From Allomuricauda sp. ARW1Y1 (GTDB lineage: Bacteria; Bacteroidota; Bacteroidia; Flavobacteriales; Flavobacteriaceae), in contig NZ_JACBZU010000006.1 of the NCBI RefSeq assembly GCF_013407935.1, positions 62,001-126,000 of the forward strand: a stretch of 64,000 nucleotides of DNA. The letters run 5' to 3'. Within the stretch, counting starts at the first letter, position 1. Each line of letters starts with the position of its first letter. Below, piece after piece: positions 8,353 through 16,267 of the stretch. The position numbers and the translations under genes are program-made. Under the pieces are notes generated by a model. It saw nothing but the letters and a program-made list of their open reading frames with translations, was not told the origin of the DNA and made no database searches.

Positions 8353-10107
8353 ATGAAGGAACTGAAACACCTAAATAAATACTTCAAAAAATATTGGCTC
8401 AAACTGCTTTTGGGCATATTGATTACCATAATCGCCCGTGTTTTTTCCTTGGTGATGCCATCGTATGTGAACAAATCCATACAGGCAGTCGAGGATTTTA
8501 TGTCTGATGTGATCACCCTTTCCGATGCCAAAGGATTGCTGCTCCAATATATTTTGATCATCATCGGGGCGGCCTTGTTATCGGGACTCTTCACTTTTTT
8601 GATGCGGCAGACCATCATCAATGTATCCCGCTACATTGAGTATGATCTAAAAAATGAGGTTTTCGACCATTATCAGTTATTGAGCCTCAATTTTTACAAA
8701 AAGAATAGGATCGGTGATTTGATGAACCGAATCAGTGAGGACATCAACCAAGTACGTTTGTACGGCGGCCCGGCCATTATGTACGGCATACAGACCTTGA
8801 CGTTGTTCGTTTGTTTGGTGCCCTTGATGTTCATTAAAGCCCCTACATTGGCGGCCTACACCTTGCTCCCACTTCCCGTTTTATCGGTTTTGATCTATCA
8901 GATCAGTAAAATCATCCATAAAAGAAGTACCGAAGTGCAGGAGTTTTTATCCACACTGTCCACCTTTACACAGGAATCGTTTTCCGGGATTTCAGTCATC
9001 AAGGCGTACAGTATTGAACCTAGGATAAACGCCGAACTGCGGACGTTGGCACAAGAGGGCAAGGATACCAGTATGTCCCTAGCCAAGGTGAATGCCTGGT
9101 TTTTCCCCTTGATGCTCCTATTGATCGGTATCAGCAACGTATTCGTTATCTATATCGGAGGGCGACAGTACATCAACGGGGAGATTGAGACCATAGGAAT
9201 CATTGCCGAATTTATCCTGTACGTAAACATGCTCACCTGGCCCGTTGCCGTGGTGGGTTGGTTAACTTCCATAGTACAACGTGCGGAAGCCTCCCAAAAA
9301 CGAATCAATGAATTCTTGAAGGAGGAACCTTCCATACAGAATCAGGTAAAGGAACCAACGCCCATTGAAGGAGCCATTGAATTTAAGCATGTAACCTTTA
9401 CCTACGAAGATACCAATATCACCGCGCTCAAAGACGTATCTTTTAAAGTGGAAGCAGGACAAACCGTAGCGATATTAGGGAAGACCGGATCGGGGAAATC
9501 GACCATTTTGGATTTAGTGGCGCGTTTGTACGATACCACATCGGGAGAAGTTTTGATAGATGGCGTTCCCGTGCAACAATTGAATTTGGACAGTCTTAGA
9601 AGCTCCATCGGGGCGGTACCGCAGGATGCCTTTTTGTTTTCCGATACCATAGAGAACAATATTCGTTTTGGCGATGAAAACGCCACCCATGAAGAGATTG
9701 TGGAAGTAGCCAAAAAAGCTGTGGTCCACAAGAATATCGAAGGCTTTGCCAAAAAATACAACACTATTCTTGGCGAAAGGGGAATCACCCTCAGTGGTGG
9801 CCAAAAGCAGCGGGTTTCCATTGCAAGGGCACTATTAAAAGATCCCAAGATCTACTTGTTCGACGATTGCCTTTCCGCAGTGGACACAGAAACGGAGGAA
9901 GAGATTTTGAACAATCTAAAACAATTATCCGAAAGCAAGACCACCTTGATTGTGAGCCATAGGGTCTCTTCGGCCAAGAATGCGGACAAGATCATTGTGC
10001 TGGAGGAAGGAAAAATCATCCAAGAAGGTACCCACGAAGAATTGAACAATACCGATGGGTATTACAAGGAGCTCTACATCAATCAGCTTTCGGGTAAAGA
10101 ATCATAA
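8353..10107 (+). CDS. ABC exporter, fused permease-ATPase
   Basis: The product has 584 residues from the ATG at 8353; the frame is open further upstream, but the extension overlaps promoter-like sequence and is not membrane-protein-like. The N-terminal ~310 residues carry six membrane segments of a type I exporter. The ATPase domain follows with Walker A LGKTGSGKST, signature LSGGQKQR, Walker B IYLFDD and the H-loop IVSHR. It is a half-transporter that must dimerise. Such genes are often annotated as multidrug or lipid exporters (MsbA-like); the substrate cannot be read from sequence. It is divergent from nusB and followed 76 bp later by the PUR-domain gene, a familiar flavobacterial order. 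Confidence 0.92.
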   Translation: MKELKHLNKYFKKYWLKLLLGILITIIARVFSLVMPSYVNKSIQAVEDFMSDVITLSDAKGLLLQYILIIIGAALLSGLFTFLMRQTIINVSRYIEYDLKNEVFDHYQLLSLNFYKKNRIGDLMNRISEDINQVRLYGGPAIMYGIQTLTLFVCLVPLMFIKAPTLAAYTLLPLPVLSVLIYQISKIIHKRSTEVQEFLSTLSTFTQESFSGISVIKAYSIEPRINAELRTLAQEGKDTSMSLAKVNAWFFPLMLLLIGISNVFVIYIGGRQYINGEIETIGIIAEFILYVNMLTWPVAVVGWLTSIVQRAEASQKRINEFLKEEPSIQNQVKEPTPIEGAIEFKHVTFTYEDTNITALKDVSFKVEAGQTVAILGKTGSGKSTILDLVARLYDTTSGEVLIDGVPVQQLNLDSLRSSIGAVPQDAFLFSDTIENNIRFGDENATHEEIVEVAKKAVVHKNIEGFAKKYNTILGERGITLSGGQKQRVSIARALLKDPKIYLFDDCLSAVDTETEEEILNNLKQLSESKTTLIVSHRVSSAKNADKIIVLEEGKIIQEGTHEELNNTDGYYKELYINQLSGKES

Positions 10108-10183
10108 AAAAGTTGCTGAATTAGCTTTTTTTTTACATTTTTGGTGACATAATTCATCATTAGCACCAAATACACTATACCAT

Positions 10184-10561
10184 ATGGGCCAGAAAGATAC
10201 AATGGATCAGGAAGAGATTTATTCGAAAGTCTTAAGAGCAGGAAGAAGAACCTACTTTTTTGACGTAAGGAGCACCAAGGCCGGAGATTATTACCTCACT
10301 ATCACCGAAAGCAAAAAATTCACCCACGATGACGGGTCTTTCCATTACAAAAAGCATAAAATTTATCTGTACAAAGAAGATTTTAGCGCCTTCCGCGAAA
10401 TTATGGAAGAAATGATGGACTATATCATCGACGAAAAAGGCAGTGAAGTGATTTCTGAGCGCCATCAAAAAGACTTTAAAAAGGAAGAAGATAGCTTTAG
10501 TGAGAACGGAACCGCATCATCGGACAATAGCTTTACCGATGTGAGCTTTGATGATATCTAA
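10184..10561 (+). CDS. PUR-domain (DUF3276) nucleic-acid-binding protein
   Basis: The 125-residue product contains one PUR repeat: FSKVLRAGRRTYFFDVR-like residues near the start and YYLTITESKKF, then KHKIYLYKEDF. The C-terminal 35 residues are acidic and low in complexity. PUR-alpha-like proteins of Bacteroidota and spirochaetes bind single-stranded DNA or RNA and act as dimers. An internal ATG at 10202 would also keep the whole domain. It follows the ABC exporter on the same strand and is closed by the terminator at 10586. Confidence 0.9.
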   Translation: MGQKDTMDQEEIYSKVLRAGRRTYFFDVRSTKAGDYYLTITESKKFTHDDGSFHYKKHKIYLYKEDFSAFREIMEEMMDYIIDEKGSEVISERHQKDFKKEEDSFSENGTASSDNSFTDVSFDDI

Positions 10562-10585
10562 AAGCACTTCTTTAAAAAAATAAAG

Positions 10586-10613
10586 CGGCCTGTATTTTTG
10601 CAGGCCGTTTTTT
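10586..10613 (+). terminator. Rho-independent terminator after the PUR-domain gene
   Basis: CGGCCTG (10586-10592) pairs perfectly with CAGGCCG (10601-10607) around an eight-base T-rich loop and is followed directly by a T run. Confidence 0.88.
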
Positions 10614-10656
10614 ATTTTTATCCTTTGGAAGATGACAACCCTAAAAAAGTATAAAA

Positions 10657-11217
10657 ATGGCGAGGACACCGAGTAATATGCTTCCCTTGGGCACCAAGGC
10701 ACCAGATTTTGAACTTTTGGATACGGTTTCGGACAACACCATGGCATTACAGGAGCTTACGGGAGAAAAAGGAACCGTTGTGATGTTTATTTGCAACCAC
10801 TGCCCTTTTGTGGTCCACGTTAACCCTATGATCGTAAAGCTGGCCAAGGATTACCAGGCCAAAGGCATAAACTTTGTGGCCATATCGAGCAATGATGTGG
10901 AAAATTATCCCCAGGATGCGCCGCATTTAATGAAAGAAAAGGCCAAAGAGGAAGGTTACACATTTCCGTATCTGTACGATGAGACCCAAGATGTGGCCAA
11001 AGCCTACGATGCAGCCTGCACCCCCGATTTTTATCTGTTTGATGATGAGATGGAACTGGTGTACCGCGGCCAACTGGATGATTCAAGGCCAGGAAACGGG
11101 ATTCCGCTTACTGGTGCAGATCTCAAAAATGCCATGGAGGCCGTTTTGCAAGGAAAGAAAATCAGCACCGACCAAAAACCAAGTCTTGGGTGCAACATAA
11201 AATGGAAGGCCAATTAA
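10657..11217 (+). CDS. Thioredoxin-family / AhpC-TSA-like redox protein
   Basis: The protein has 186 residues and no signal peptide, so it is probably cytoplasmic. The fold is peroxiredoxin/thioredoxin-like: LGTKAPDFELLD near residue 12, then FICNHCPFVVH with Cys46 and Cys49 as a CxxC-like pair, followed by the FYLFD strand and the QLDDSRPGNG loop. This is the 'thioredoxin family protein' group common in marine bacteria, of undefined partner. The next gene starts 13 bp downstream, so the two may be co-transcribed. Confidence 0.85.
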   Translation: MARTPSNMLPLGTKAPDFELLDTVSDNTMALQELTGEKGTVVMFICNHCPFVVHVNPMIVKLAKDYQAKGINFVAISSNDVENYPQDAPHLMKEKAKEEGYTFPYLYDETQDVAKAYDAACTPDFYLFDDEMELVYRGQLDDSRPGNGIPLTGADLKNAMEAVLQGKKISTDQKPSLGCNIKWKAN

Positions 11218-11230
11218 CCTCTTTTTTTTG

Positions 11231-11773
11231 ATGGAAACTACTTTACCAAAAACTACCTTGGTCTTGGAACCGGTAACTGAATCGAATTTGGATATCTATT
11301 TGACGGTCGGGGTGCGCTCCTACTGCCAACACTATCTGCATTTATGGGAAAACAATGACCCTAACCCATATATTTCCCACGGGCTCACCAAGCAAGTTGT
11401 ACAGCCGGAACTAAAAAACCCAAATGCGCTCCACTATTTGGTACAATGGGAAAATAATACAGTCGGCATCTTAAAATTGGTAAAGGATTGCGGCATTGAC
11501 GAACTATCCGACCACGACACCCTAAAGGCCGAAAAAATATATTTGTTGAAGGAATATGCAGGCAAGGGTATCGGTAAAGCGGTGCTTGGTTTTGTGGAAG
11601 AAAAAGCTCGGCAACTCAACAAGAAAACCATATGGCTGGATGCGATGCAAAAAGGAAAACCTGTTCTTTTTTACCAAAAAAACGGTTTCAACATCAAGCG
11701 GGAGAGCGAAGTAACCTTGCCTAACGTCCGACCGAGCGAAAAAGCCATGTGGATTTTGACCAAGGATCTTTAA
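11231..11773 (+). CDS. GNAT family N-acetyltransferase
   Basis: There are 180 residues from the ATG at 11231 (a TTG three bases upstream is less likely). The GNAT core is visible as VGILKLVKD, then KIYLLKEYAGKGIGKAVLGFVEEKA, which contains the Q/RxxGxG/A acetyl-CoA loop in the form YAGKGIGKAV, and LFYQKNGFN towards the end. The substrate is unknown. The gene starts only 13 bp after the thioredoxin-like gene and ends 2 bp before the convergent YfiT-type gene. Confidence 0.88.
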   Translation: METTLPKTTLVLEPVTESNLDIYLTVGVRSYCQHYLHLWENNDPNPYISHGLTKQVVQPELKNPNALHYLVQWENNTVGILKLVKDCGIDELSDHDTLKAEKIYLLKEYAGKGIGKAVLGFVEEKARQLNKKTIWLDAMQKGKPVLFYQKNGFNIKRESEVTLPNVRPSEKAMWILTKDL

Positions 11774-11774
11774 A

Positions 11775-12317
11775 CTACCATCCTTCGCGTTTCAAAAAAT
11801 TTTCGATGTGCGCGCAATGATGGTTGCTGTGCCAAGCGTAACGTGCTATATTTTCTTTAAGGGTCGTTTTCTGGTTACCATCGGGGTGGACAAAACTTCG
11901 CTGCAATTGCGCTTCGGAAAGCCCTTTCAACAAATAGACCAGTTTCGCATGGACCGCGCGTAAATGTTCCAACGATAGCTGTATGGGTGCCGTACGTGTA
12001 TCAAAAAGTTCGGCCCATGCCTTTTCATTATAGGGTTTTATGGTGGGTGTATCTTCGGTAATTGCCCATTTGAAGCGAATGTAACTGTTGTGATGGCTGT
12101 CGGAAATGTGGTGCACCAATTGGCGTACGGTCCAGCCTTCGGGCCGGTAAGGCGTATCCAATTGCGCATCGGTCAATGGGCTTACCATTCGGGATAAACG
12201 CTCTGGTAGTTGCTCCAATACCATGATCCAAGCATCCATATCCTTTTCACTGATTGCTTCGGGGAGTTCAAACTTTCCGATGGGGTACCGTAGTTGTTCC
12301 AATGTATCTTTTTCCAT
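11775..12317 (-). CDS. YfiT-type DinB-fold putative bacillithiol/thiol transferase or metal-dependent hydrolase
   Basis: The 180-residue four-helix protein shows the YfiT pattern: RYPIGKFELP at the start, GWTVRQLVHHISDSHHN (first metal His) and YAWHSNHHCAHIENF near the end (other metal His residues). The B. subtilis homologue YfiT is a metal-binding DinB-fold protein, and related proteins transfer bacillithiol. Bacteroidota can make bacillithiol, which makes that role plausible but not proven. The gene converges with the GNAT gene and its start faces away from the peroxiredoxin gene. Confidence 0.85.
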   Translation of the reverse strand: MEKDTLEQLRYPIGKFELPEAISEKDMDAWIMVLEQLPERLSRMVSPLTDAQLDTPYRPEGWTVRQLVHHISDSHHNSYIRFKWAITEDTPTIKPYNEKAWAELFDTRTAPIQLSLEHLRAVHAKLVYLLKGLSEAQLQRSFVHPDGNQKTTLKENIARYAWHSNHHCAHIENFLKREGW

Positions 12318-12418
12318 AAGCTAAAAGTAACAAGTTTTAAGGATTAGCCATCCATCCGACCGGCTGTATTTTTAATACACTTTTAACTGATTTTCCCATA
12401 TTAAACCAAATAATCTAG

Positions 12419-12426
12419 TAATTTTG
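12419..12426 (+). promoter_or_regulatory. Candidate -7 box for the peroxiredoxin gene
   Basis: TAATTTTG matches TAnnTTTG and is 38 bp before the ATG at 12465. A matching -33 element is not clear. Confidence 0.4.
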
Positions 12427-12464
12427 TAGGGTATTAATTTTCAAACCTAAAAATCAGAACATAT

Positions 12465-13103
12465 ATGGCGACTTTACGATTGGGAGATACTGCTCCCGAC
12501 TTTACAGCAGTGACTTCGGAAGGCACATTGAACTTTTATGAATACCTTGGCGATAGCTGGGGAGTCCTATTTTCCCACCCTGCGGATTTTACCCCGGTGT
12601 GCACAACCGAATTGGGCACAGCGGCCAAGTTTAAAGACGAGTTTGACAAACGAAACGTAAAGATGATGGCCCTCAGTGTGGACGGTGCTGCCTCTCACGT
12701 AGAATGGATCAAGGATATCAACGAAACACAGGGAACCGAAGTAAATTTTCCGATTGTGGCCGATGTGGAACGTAAGGTGTCCGACCTCTACGATATGATC
12801 CATCCCAATGCCGATGATACGCTTACCGTACGTTCCGTGTTTATCATCGACCCCAACAAAAAAATAAAGCTTACCCTTACCTATCCGGCCTCAACGGGAC
12901 GTAATTTTTACGAACTGTTGCGGGTCATCGATTCGCTACAATTAACGGCCAACCACAAAGTGGCCACGCCAGCGAACTGGAAAAATGGTGAAAAAGTGGT
13001 GGTAAGCCCTGCCATTCCTACCGAAGAGGCGAAAGGCATCTTTACCAAAGGAGTGGAAGAAATCAAACCGTACCTGCGTTTGACCCCCGATCCGACTGCA
13101 TAA
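12465..13103 (+). CDS. 1-Cys-type peroxiredoxin (Prx6 class)
   Basis: The 212-residue product has LGDTAPDFTAVT at the start and the peroxidatic motif SHPADFTPVCTTELG with Cys46. The long C-terminal dimerisation part (PAIPTEEAKGIF, KPYLRLTPDP) is typical of the Prx6 class, which reduces hydrogen peroxide and organic hydroperoxides in the cytoplasm. There is no typical C-terminal resolving cysteine, so reduction depends on an external thiol. It stands alone between a divergent gene and the cold-shock gene. Confidence 0.93.
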   Translation: MATLRLGDTAPDFTAVTSEGTLNFYEYLGDSWGVLFSHPADFTPVCTTELGTAAKFKDEFDKRNVKMMALSVDGAASHVEWIKDINETQGTEVNFPIVADVERKVSDLYDMIHPNADDTLTVRSVFIIDPNKKIKLTLTYPASTGRNFYELLRVIDSLQLTANHKVATPANWKNGEKVVVSPAIPTEEAKGIFTKGVEEIKPYLRLTPDPTA

Positions 13104-13185
13104 TCAATTTATTTTGAAGAAAAAAACTGATTCCCAATAAATTAAACGTACCTTTGGACTCAATTTAATTTTTTTAATTTATATT

Positions 13186-13380
13186 ATGAGTAAAGGAACA
13201 GTAAAATTCTTCAATGATTCTAAAGGTTACGGATTTATCACTGAAGATGGTTCAAACACAGATCACTTCGTACACATTTCTGGTCTTATTGACGAAATCA
13301 GGGAAGGTGACGTTGTAGAATTCGAGCTACAACAAGGTAAAAAAGGATTGAACGCCGTTAACGTACAAGTTGCGGAATAG
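13186..13380 (+). CDS. Cold-shock domain protein (CspA family)
   Basis: The product has 64 residues, the whole of it one cold-shock domain. RNP1 is KGYGFI and RNP2 is HFVHIS; the N-terminal GTVKFFN is also standard. These proteins bind single-stranded RNA and DNA as RNA chaperones. The upstream region (13110-13185) is very AT-rich and could form a regulatory 5' leader, but no definite structure was identified. A strong terminator follows. Confidence 0.96.
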   Translation: MSKGTVKFFNDSKGYGFITEDGSNTDHFVHISGLIDEIREGDVVEFELQQGKKGLNAVNVQVAE

Positions 13381-13405
13381 ACGATATAAACTTTTTTTCT
13401 AGATG

Positions 13406-13434
13406 AGCCCGGGCAATTGCCCGGGCTTTTTTTT
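13406..13434 (+). terminator. Strong rho-independent terminator after the cold-shock gene
   Basis: AGCCCGGGC and GCCCGGGCT form a nine-base-pair, nearly all-GC stem with an AATT loop (13406-13427), followed by eight T. Confidence 0.92.
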
Positions 13435-13526
13435 GGTCAATTTTTTTTACTCGCTACGCAACCCTTTTGATTTTTGTTTATCTACGAAGTGAACACTGTT
13501 TCCCCATAACCATTAAAACCGTATAA

Positions 13527-13613
13527 ATGAACACCTTTTTTGGAGTACTTTCGTTTTTATTGATCGTTAATGCCATGCTATTGGTTTGGAGCGTTAACGG
13601 TTCCAAAAAATAA
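13527..13613 (+). CDS. Micro-membrane protein 1 of a tandem pair (28 aa)
   Basis: ATG to TAA encodes 28 residues: a short polar start, a ~18-residue hydrophobic helix and a basic end (SVNGSKK). It is too short for ordinary gene callers. The reason to call it is the second ORF at 13686, which encodes a peptide identical at 14 of 27 aligned positions. The shared pattern is M-x-T-F at the start, L-N/A-A-x-L-L in the middle and S-V-N-x-x-K at the end. Between the pair, N15, L12 and L18 are encoded by different synonymous codons, which points to selection on protein. The product is probably a single-pass inner-membrane micropeptide of unknown function. Confidence 0.6.
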   Translation: MNTFFGVLSFLLIVNAMLLVWSVNGSKK

Positions 13614-13685
13614 TTTTAAATAACGTAAGGGCAATAGGTAGGGTTTTTTATCGTTGGATTGTTAAGCAATAAACACGTAACGACC

Positions 13686-13769
13686 ATGACCACTTTTTTA
13701 AGCATTCTTGTTACCTTACTCGCCCTTAACGCCTGCTTATTGTTTTTGAGCGTTAACCGGGCCAAATAA
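13686..13769 (+). CDS. Micro-membrane protein 2 of a tandem pair (27 aa)
   Basis: ATG to TAA encodes 27 residues that align without gaps to the peptide at 13527-13613, with half of the positions identical and most others conservative. It has one hydrophobic helix with a central N-A pair and a basic C-terminal end. The ORF is 72 bp downstream of the first on the same strand, and a terminator begins 2 bp after its stop, consistent with it being the end of a transcript. Function unknown. Confidence 0.6.
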   Translation: MTTFLSILVTLLALNACLLFLSVNRAK

Positions 13770-13771
13770 AA

Positions 13772-13803
13772 AAAGCCTTCATTGCTGAAGGCTTTCTGTT
13801 TTT
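13772..13803 (+). terminator. Bidirectional terminator between the micropeptide pair and the PPIase gene
   Basis: AAAGCCTTC (13772-13780) pairs with GAAGGCTTT (13787-13795) around a six-base loop. T runs follow on the plus strand (after CTG) and an A run precedes the stem, so it can serve both convergent units. Confidence 0.8.
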
Positions 13804-13822
13804 TTAACTGCGTGGGATTGTC

Positions 13823-14755
13823 TTATTTCACGTTCATCAGCTCCACATCAAAAATCAATGTTGCGTTGGGTGGTATAACCCCTCCGGCACCTGTGCTTCC
13901 GTAAGCCAAGTGTGATGGAATCACAAAACGGGCCTTGTCACCCACTTTCAAAAGTGAGATTCCTTCGTCCCAACCAGGAATTACCTGTCCAATTCCCAAT
14001 ACAAAGTCAATAGGCTGCTTTCTTTTGTAGGAAGAATCGAAAACCTGACCATTGACCAATGCGCCTTCGTAATGTACGGATACCGTTTTGCCCTTTTGCG
14101 CTTGGGTTCCATTGCCTTTTTGGATGATTTTGTACCGCAATCCGCTATTGGTCTTCTCAAAACCGGCAGCCAATTTTTCCATTTCGGCTTCTGCCCTCGC
14201 CTTCTGCTCCGCAATTCGTTTTTCACGGGCACCTTCAAAACTTCTAAACGCTTCGATGGCGTTCCATTTTTTGGCTTCATCCCCTACCCTAACGATTTCC
14301 AAGGTTTCTATGCGGTCGCCCTGTGCAATGGCATCCACCACATCTTGACCTTCCTGTACATGCCCAAATACGGTATGCTTATTGTCCAACCAAGGAGTGG
14401 CCACATGGGTGATAAAAAACTGGCTGCCATTGGTTCCCGGTCCAGCATTAGCCATGGAGAGCACTCCAGGGGTGTCATGTACTAAATCGGGATGGAATTC
14501 ATCATCGAATTTATAGCCAGGGTCTCCGGTCCCTGTTCCAGTGGGGCATCCGCCCTGAATCATAAAATCGGCGATTACCCGATGGAATGTTAAGCCATCG
14601 TAATAGGGTTTTCCCTGTGGTTTAACACTGTTTTCCATATTCCCTTCGGCCAAGGCCACAAAATTCCCCACGGTACCCGGGGTTTTGTCGTGGGTAAGTT
14701 TTACCAATATGTCACCTTTGGTGGTATTGAACTTTGCATAGATTCCGTCTTGCAT
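13823..14755 (-). CDS. Peptidylprolyl isomerase: cyclophilin-FKBP fusion
   Basis: There are 310 residues from the ATG at 14755 (the frame opens with a TTG further upstream, not used). Residues about 1-160 are a cyclophilin: [22 protein letters not shown] and [10 protein letters not shown] charged linker follows, then residues about 200-310 form an FKBP domain: [35 protein letters not shown] and LIFDVEL. Both classes catalyse proline cis-trans isomerisation. No signal peptide is seen, so the cytoplasm is likely. The fusion of two unrelated PPIase folds is known in Bacteroidota and some other groups. Confidence 0.93.
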   Translation of the reverse strand: MQDGIYAKFNTTKGDILVKLTHDKTPGTVGNFVALAEGNMENSVKPQGKPYYDGLTFHRVIADFMIQGGCPTGTGTGDPGYKFDDEFHPDLVHDTPGVLSMANAGPGTNGSQFFITHVATPWLDNKHTVFGHVQEGQDVVDAIAQGDRIETLEIVRVGDEAKKWNAIEAFRSFEGAREKRIAEQKARAEAEMEKLAAGFEKTNSGLRYKIIQKGNGTQAQKGKTVSVHYEGALVNGQVFDSSYKRKQPIDFVLGIGQVIPGWDEGISLLKVGDKARFVIPSHLAYGSTGAGGVIPPNATLIFDVELMNVK

Positions 14756-15192
14756 GGTATGTCTGTTAATCGGTTTGTAAAAACTTTTCTGGTGAAATTC
14801 CAAGACTGCAAAGATAGGCGTTTATGCGAAAGCCGGAAAGCTAGGGAATACGACCCGATTCATTTATATGTAAGCGATTTGTACCAAAACAGGGGAATAC
14901 CAAAACAATACCGCTAAAAAACACTATTTTAGATAGATAACCGAAGCCAATCATTTTTTGGTACAGTGAAACACTAATCGATTTCTTATGAAAAATTATA
15001 AACTAATTGGTACAGGATTGGTCTTGATTCTGCTTACCGCATGTGCAGAAAACCTTATTACGATGGGTTGACATTTTTCAGCTTCCAGCTTCGCCCTCTC
15101 CATTTGGCCTTATCCTTTTAAAATTTAACTGTAACATATCCCAGAGGTCTGTTACTAATCCATTAGAGGTTCAACTAAAACTTTATTGAAAG
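14756..15192 (+). other. Intergenic region with a lipoprotein-signal remnant and no full gene
   Basis: Between the divergent PPIase and hydrolase genes I find no ORF of normal size. The only coding-like piece is the truncated lipoprotein start listed at 14988-15071. The rest shows no tRNA, clear terminator or repeat. Confidence 0.5.
14988..15071 (+). pseudogene. Truncated lipoprotein start (27 aa), probably a remnant or a very small lipoprotein
   Basis: An ATG opens a 27-residue reading frame made of a basic start, a hydrophobic core and a lipobox ending in LTAC, then only eight residues (AENLITMG) before TGA. That is a complete class II signal peptide with almost no mature protein. It may be the 5' end of a decayed lipoprotein gene or a genuine micro-lipoprotein. 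No continuation is obvious in other frames downstream before the hydrolase gene. Confidence 0.4.
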
Positions 15193-16074
15193 ATGATTCG
15201 AGATAGTTACCATCAGCTTTTCGATGGTAGAAATTTAAGCTTTACCGAATATGGAGATGCACAAGGCTTCCCCATTTTTGCTTTCCATGGATTACCCGGT
15301 TCCCGCCTTTGGTTCAACGAAAATGATGAAGTTTCCAACTCCCTTGGGATAAGATTGATTACCGTGGATAGACCTGGATTCGGGAATAGTGACCCAAAAC
15401 CGAAAAGAAGCTTTCTCGACTTTAGCAAGGATATTGAAGAATTGTGCCAACAGCTCAGCATCAACAGCTATTCTGTTCTGGGTATCTCAGGGGGTGGCGT
15501 TTATGCTGCGGCATGTGCATTACAAAACTCCAAAGCAGTCCATAAATGCGGGCTAATTTCCACAGTAGCTCCATTTGAAAATGGGAAGCCGCCCAAAAAC
15601 ATGGCAGCCGAGAACAGGAATGTGTTTATACTAGCACGAAGGTTTCCATGGCTATTGAAACTAATGCTCAACCAACAAAAATACTTGATCAACAAAAAAC
15701 CTGACCAATATATGGCGGCAATCATGTCAAACACAAAGCACCTTTGTGATTCTGACAGAAAGATTATGGAGAACAAGGAAAATGCCGAATTTATGTTGAC
15801 CCACATGGGGGAAGCATTTAAAAAAGGGGTCAAAGAGACCGTTAATGAAGCTAAACTATTCTCTAAAGATTGGGGTTTTGATGTAAAGGCAATCAATGTC
15901 CCCGTTGAGATTTGGCACGGAACCGAGGATACCCTGTCCCCCATAGAACCTATACGGAAACTGGCCAACAATGTTCCTCGCTCCCAAAAAAGCTTCATTT
16001 CGGGCAAAGGTCACTTTTTAACGGAAGAAAAAGAAATCTGGGAAAAAATACTGTTGTCCCTCAAAACAGAGTAA
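15193..16074 (+). CDS. Alpha/beta hydrolase (cytoplasmic)
   Basis: The 293-residue protein has the alpha/beta-hydrolase fold: oxyanion HGLPGSR at about residue 32, VDRPGFGNSDP after strand 4, and nucleophile elbow GISGGG with Ser99. The acid is likely Asp in WHGTEDTLSP and the catalytic His is in SGKGHFL near the C-terminus. There is no signal peptide. The substrate is not known. It is a lone gene 193 bp upstream of the SulP gene. Confidence 0.88.
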   Translation: MIRDSYHQLFDGRNLSFTEYGDAQGFPIFAFHGLPGSRLWFNENDEVSNSLGIRLITVDRPGFGNSDPKPKRSFLDFSKDIEELCQQLSINSYSVLGISGGGVYAAACALQNSKAVHKCGLISTVAPFENGKPPKNMAAENRNVFILARRFPWLLKLMLNQQKYLINKKPDQYMAAIMSNTKHLCDSDRKIMENKENAEFMLTHMGEAFKKGVKETVNEAKLFSKDWGFDVKAINVPVEIWHGTEDTLSPIEPIRKLANNVPRSQKSFISGKGHFLTEEKEIWEKILLSLKTE

Positions 16075-16267
16075 CCCTATTAGTGATTGTAGTGCTAAGG
16101 CTTCCATAAAGTGTTTACCCCATTTCAATTGCTACTACCAAGGGATTAGTTCCCATCTTCTTGTTAAATTTTAAATGGGCAATCCATATAGGGTTCAGAT
16201 TAAATATTGTATTTTTCGTCATAGACGTCTACAACGATTGTGTCACTAACCAATACAGATAAATAGA

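Noticed and set aside
10657..13103. Redox 'island' of thioredoxin-like and peroxiredoxin genes as a defence system
   Set aside because: The genes are on both strands with ordinary neighbours and no shared regulator; they look like normal housekeeping genes.
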